From UBA3839 sp963627995 (lineage in GTDB: Bacteria; Bacteroidota; Bacteroidia; Bacteroidales; Bacteroidaceae): a stretch of 23,209 bases of DNA. The position numbers were made by a program, and so were the translations under genes. The DNA lies in NCBI GenBank assembly GCA_963627995.1, contig CAVGCV010000027.1:1-23209 (forward strand), given 5' to 3'. The notes under the pieces are model-generated. The model made no database searches, was not told where the DNA came from, and saw only the letters and a list, made by a program, of their open reading frames with translations. Shown here piece by piece: positions 22,888 through 23,209 of the stretch (position 1 is its first letter; each line of letters begins with the position of its first letter).

Positions 22888-23209
22888 ATGGGGAATACAA
22901 GCTTTAATGAGAATACAAGAGTACAAGTACCGGCTGCACTGCATTTGTGCAAGTTGGGATATACTTACTTGGACAATATTCCGGCTTATGATGCCAAGAC
23001 CAATATTTTGGTAGACGTTTTCCTGGACGCAGTGAAACGTCTCAATCCCGAATTGTCAAGTCAAGACGCCTCGTTGTTGTTTTCAAAGATTATCAATATA
23101 GCTGACAACGACGACTTGGGACGTGAATTTTACCAAATGCTGTCGGCAAACAGTGGTGTGAAACTCATCGACTTTGAGAATCCCGACAACAACGACTGGC
23201 ACGTTACCA
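22888..23209 (+). CDS. hsdR: Type I restriction enzyme R subunit, N-terminal part (cut by window end)
   Basis: The first 107 residues of an open frame running off the window. FNENTRVQVPAALHLCKLGY (6-25) followed by a Thr-Asn-Ile-Leu strand and DVFLDAVKRLNPEL is the characteristic N-terminus of HsdR subunits, which carry an endonuclease domain and a translocase motor; those domains lie beyond the edge. The start is 11 bp after the XRE gene, so the two are probably co-transcribed. hsdM and hsdS would be expected further right. Low GC contrasts with the core of the window and supports recent acquisition. Confidence 0.85.
   Translation, partial: MGNTSFNENTRVQVPAALHLCKLGYTYLDNIPAYDAKTNILVDVFLDAVKRLNPELSSQDASLLFSKIINIADNDDLGREFYQMLSANSGVKLIDFENPDNNDWHVT

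Overview
The window reads as a chromosomal segment of a member of the Bacteroidales, probably a GC-rich Prevotellaceae-like or similar gut/rumen bacterium. The evidence is promoter elements of the Bacteroidetes type (TTTG, about 20 nt, TAnnTTTG), a Bacteroidetes-type topoisomerase IV A subunit, the gmd-fcl pair, plant-polysaccharide enzymes with signal or lipoprotein peptides, and a T9SS-like C-terminal sorting domain. Species cannot be fixed from sequence alone.

Layout. (1) 1-2209: an AT-rich block with the tail of an unrecognised gene, a C5-cytosine DNA methyltransferase and an overlapping restriction endonuclease that resembles CCGG-type enzymes. (2) 2314-8681, minus strand, GC-rich: a large Dna2-like nuclease-helicase, then 24 bp later a GH88 unsaturated glucuronyl hydrolase lipoprotein and, with a 4-bp ATGA overlap, a GH43 glycosidase. 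(3) 8796-11052, minus: gmd and fcl, making GDP-L-fucose, with a promoter and a strong terminator. (4) 11238-15860, minus: a 1540-residue secreted rhamnogalacturonan lyase (PL11) followed by autotransporter-type beta-strand repeats and a sorting domain. It has its own near-perfect promoter and a 14-bp-stem terminator. (5) 15861-16299: a divergent intergenic region with a nested palindromic repeat. (6) 16300-20928, plus: topoisomerase IV subunit A, an outer-membrane/secreted protein of unknown function and an S41-family lipoprotein protease, apparently one operon. (7) 21301-21837: a small outer-membrane beta-barrel protein under a promoter embedded in inverted repeats. (8) 21838-22341: a gene-free stretch with a terminator, tandem repeats and palindrome arrays. 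(9) 22342-23209: tRNA-Leu(UAG) followed by an AT-rich block with repeats, a small XRE-type regulator and the start of hsdR (type I restriction), cut by the window end.

How it fits together: the GH88, GH43 and PL11 enzymes point to breakdown of pectin-type or uronic-acid-containing plant glycans (rhamnogalacturonan I side chains and backbone). The GDP-fucose genes supply surface glycans. The two AT-rich edges each carry restriction genes and look like horizontally acquired defence islands flanking a GC-rich core, the right one abutting a tRNA gene.

Most noteworthy: a C-terminal QLRLF peptide on the topoisomerase IV A subunit that fits the bacterial sliding-clamp-binding consensus, and an intergenic repeat family seen twice with shared linkers but different palindromic cores.
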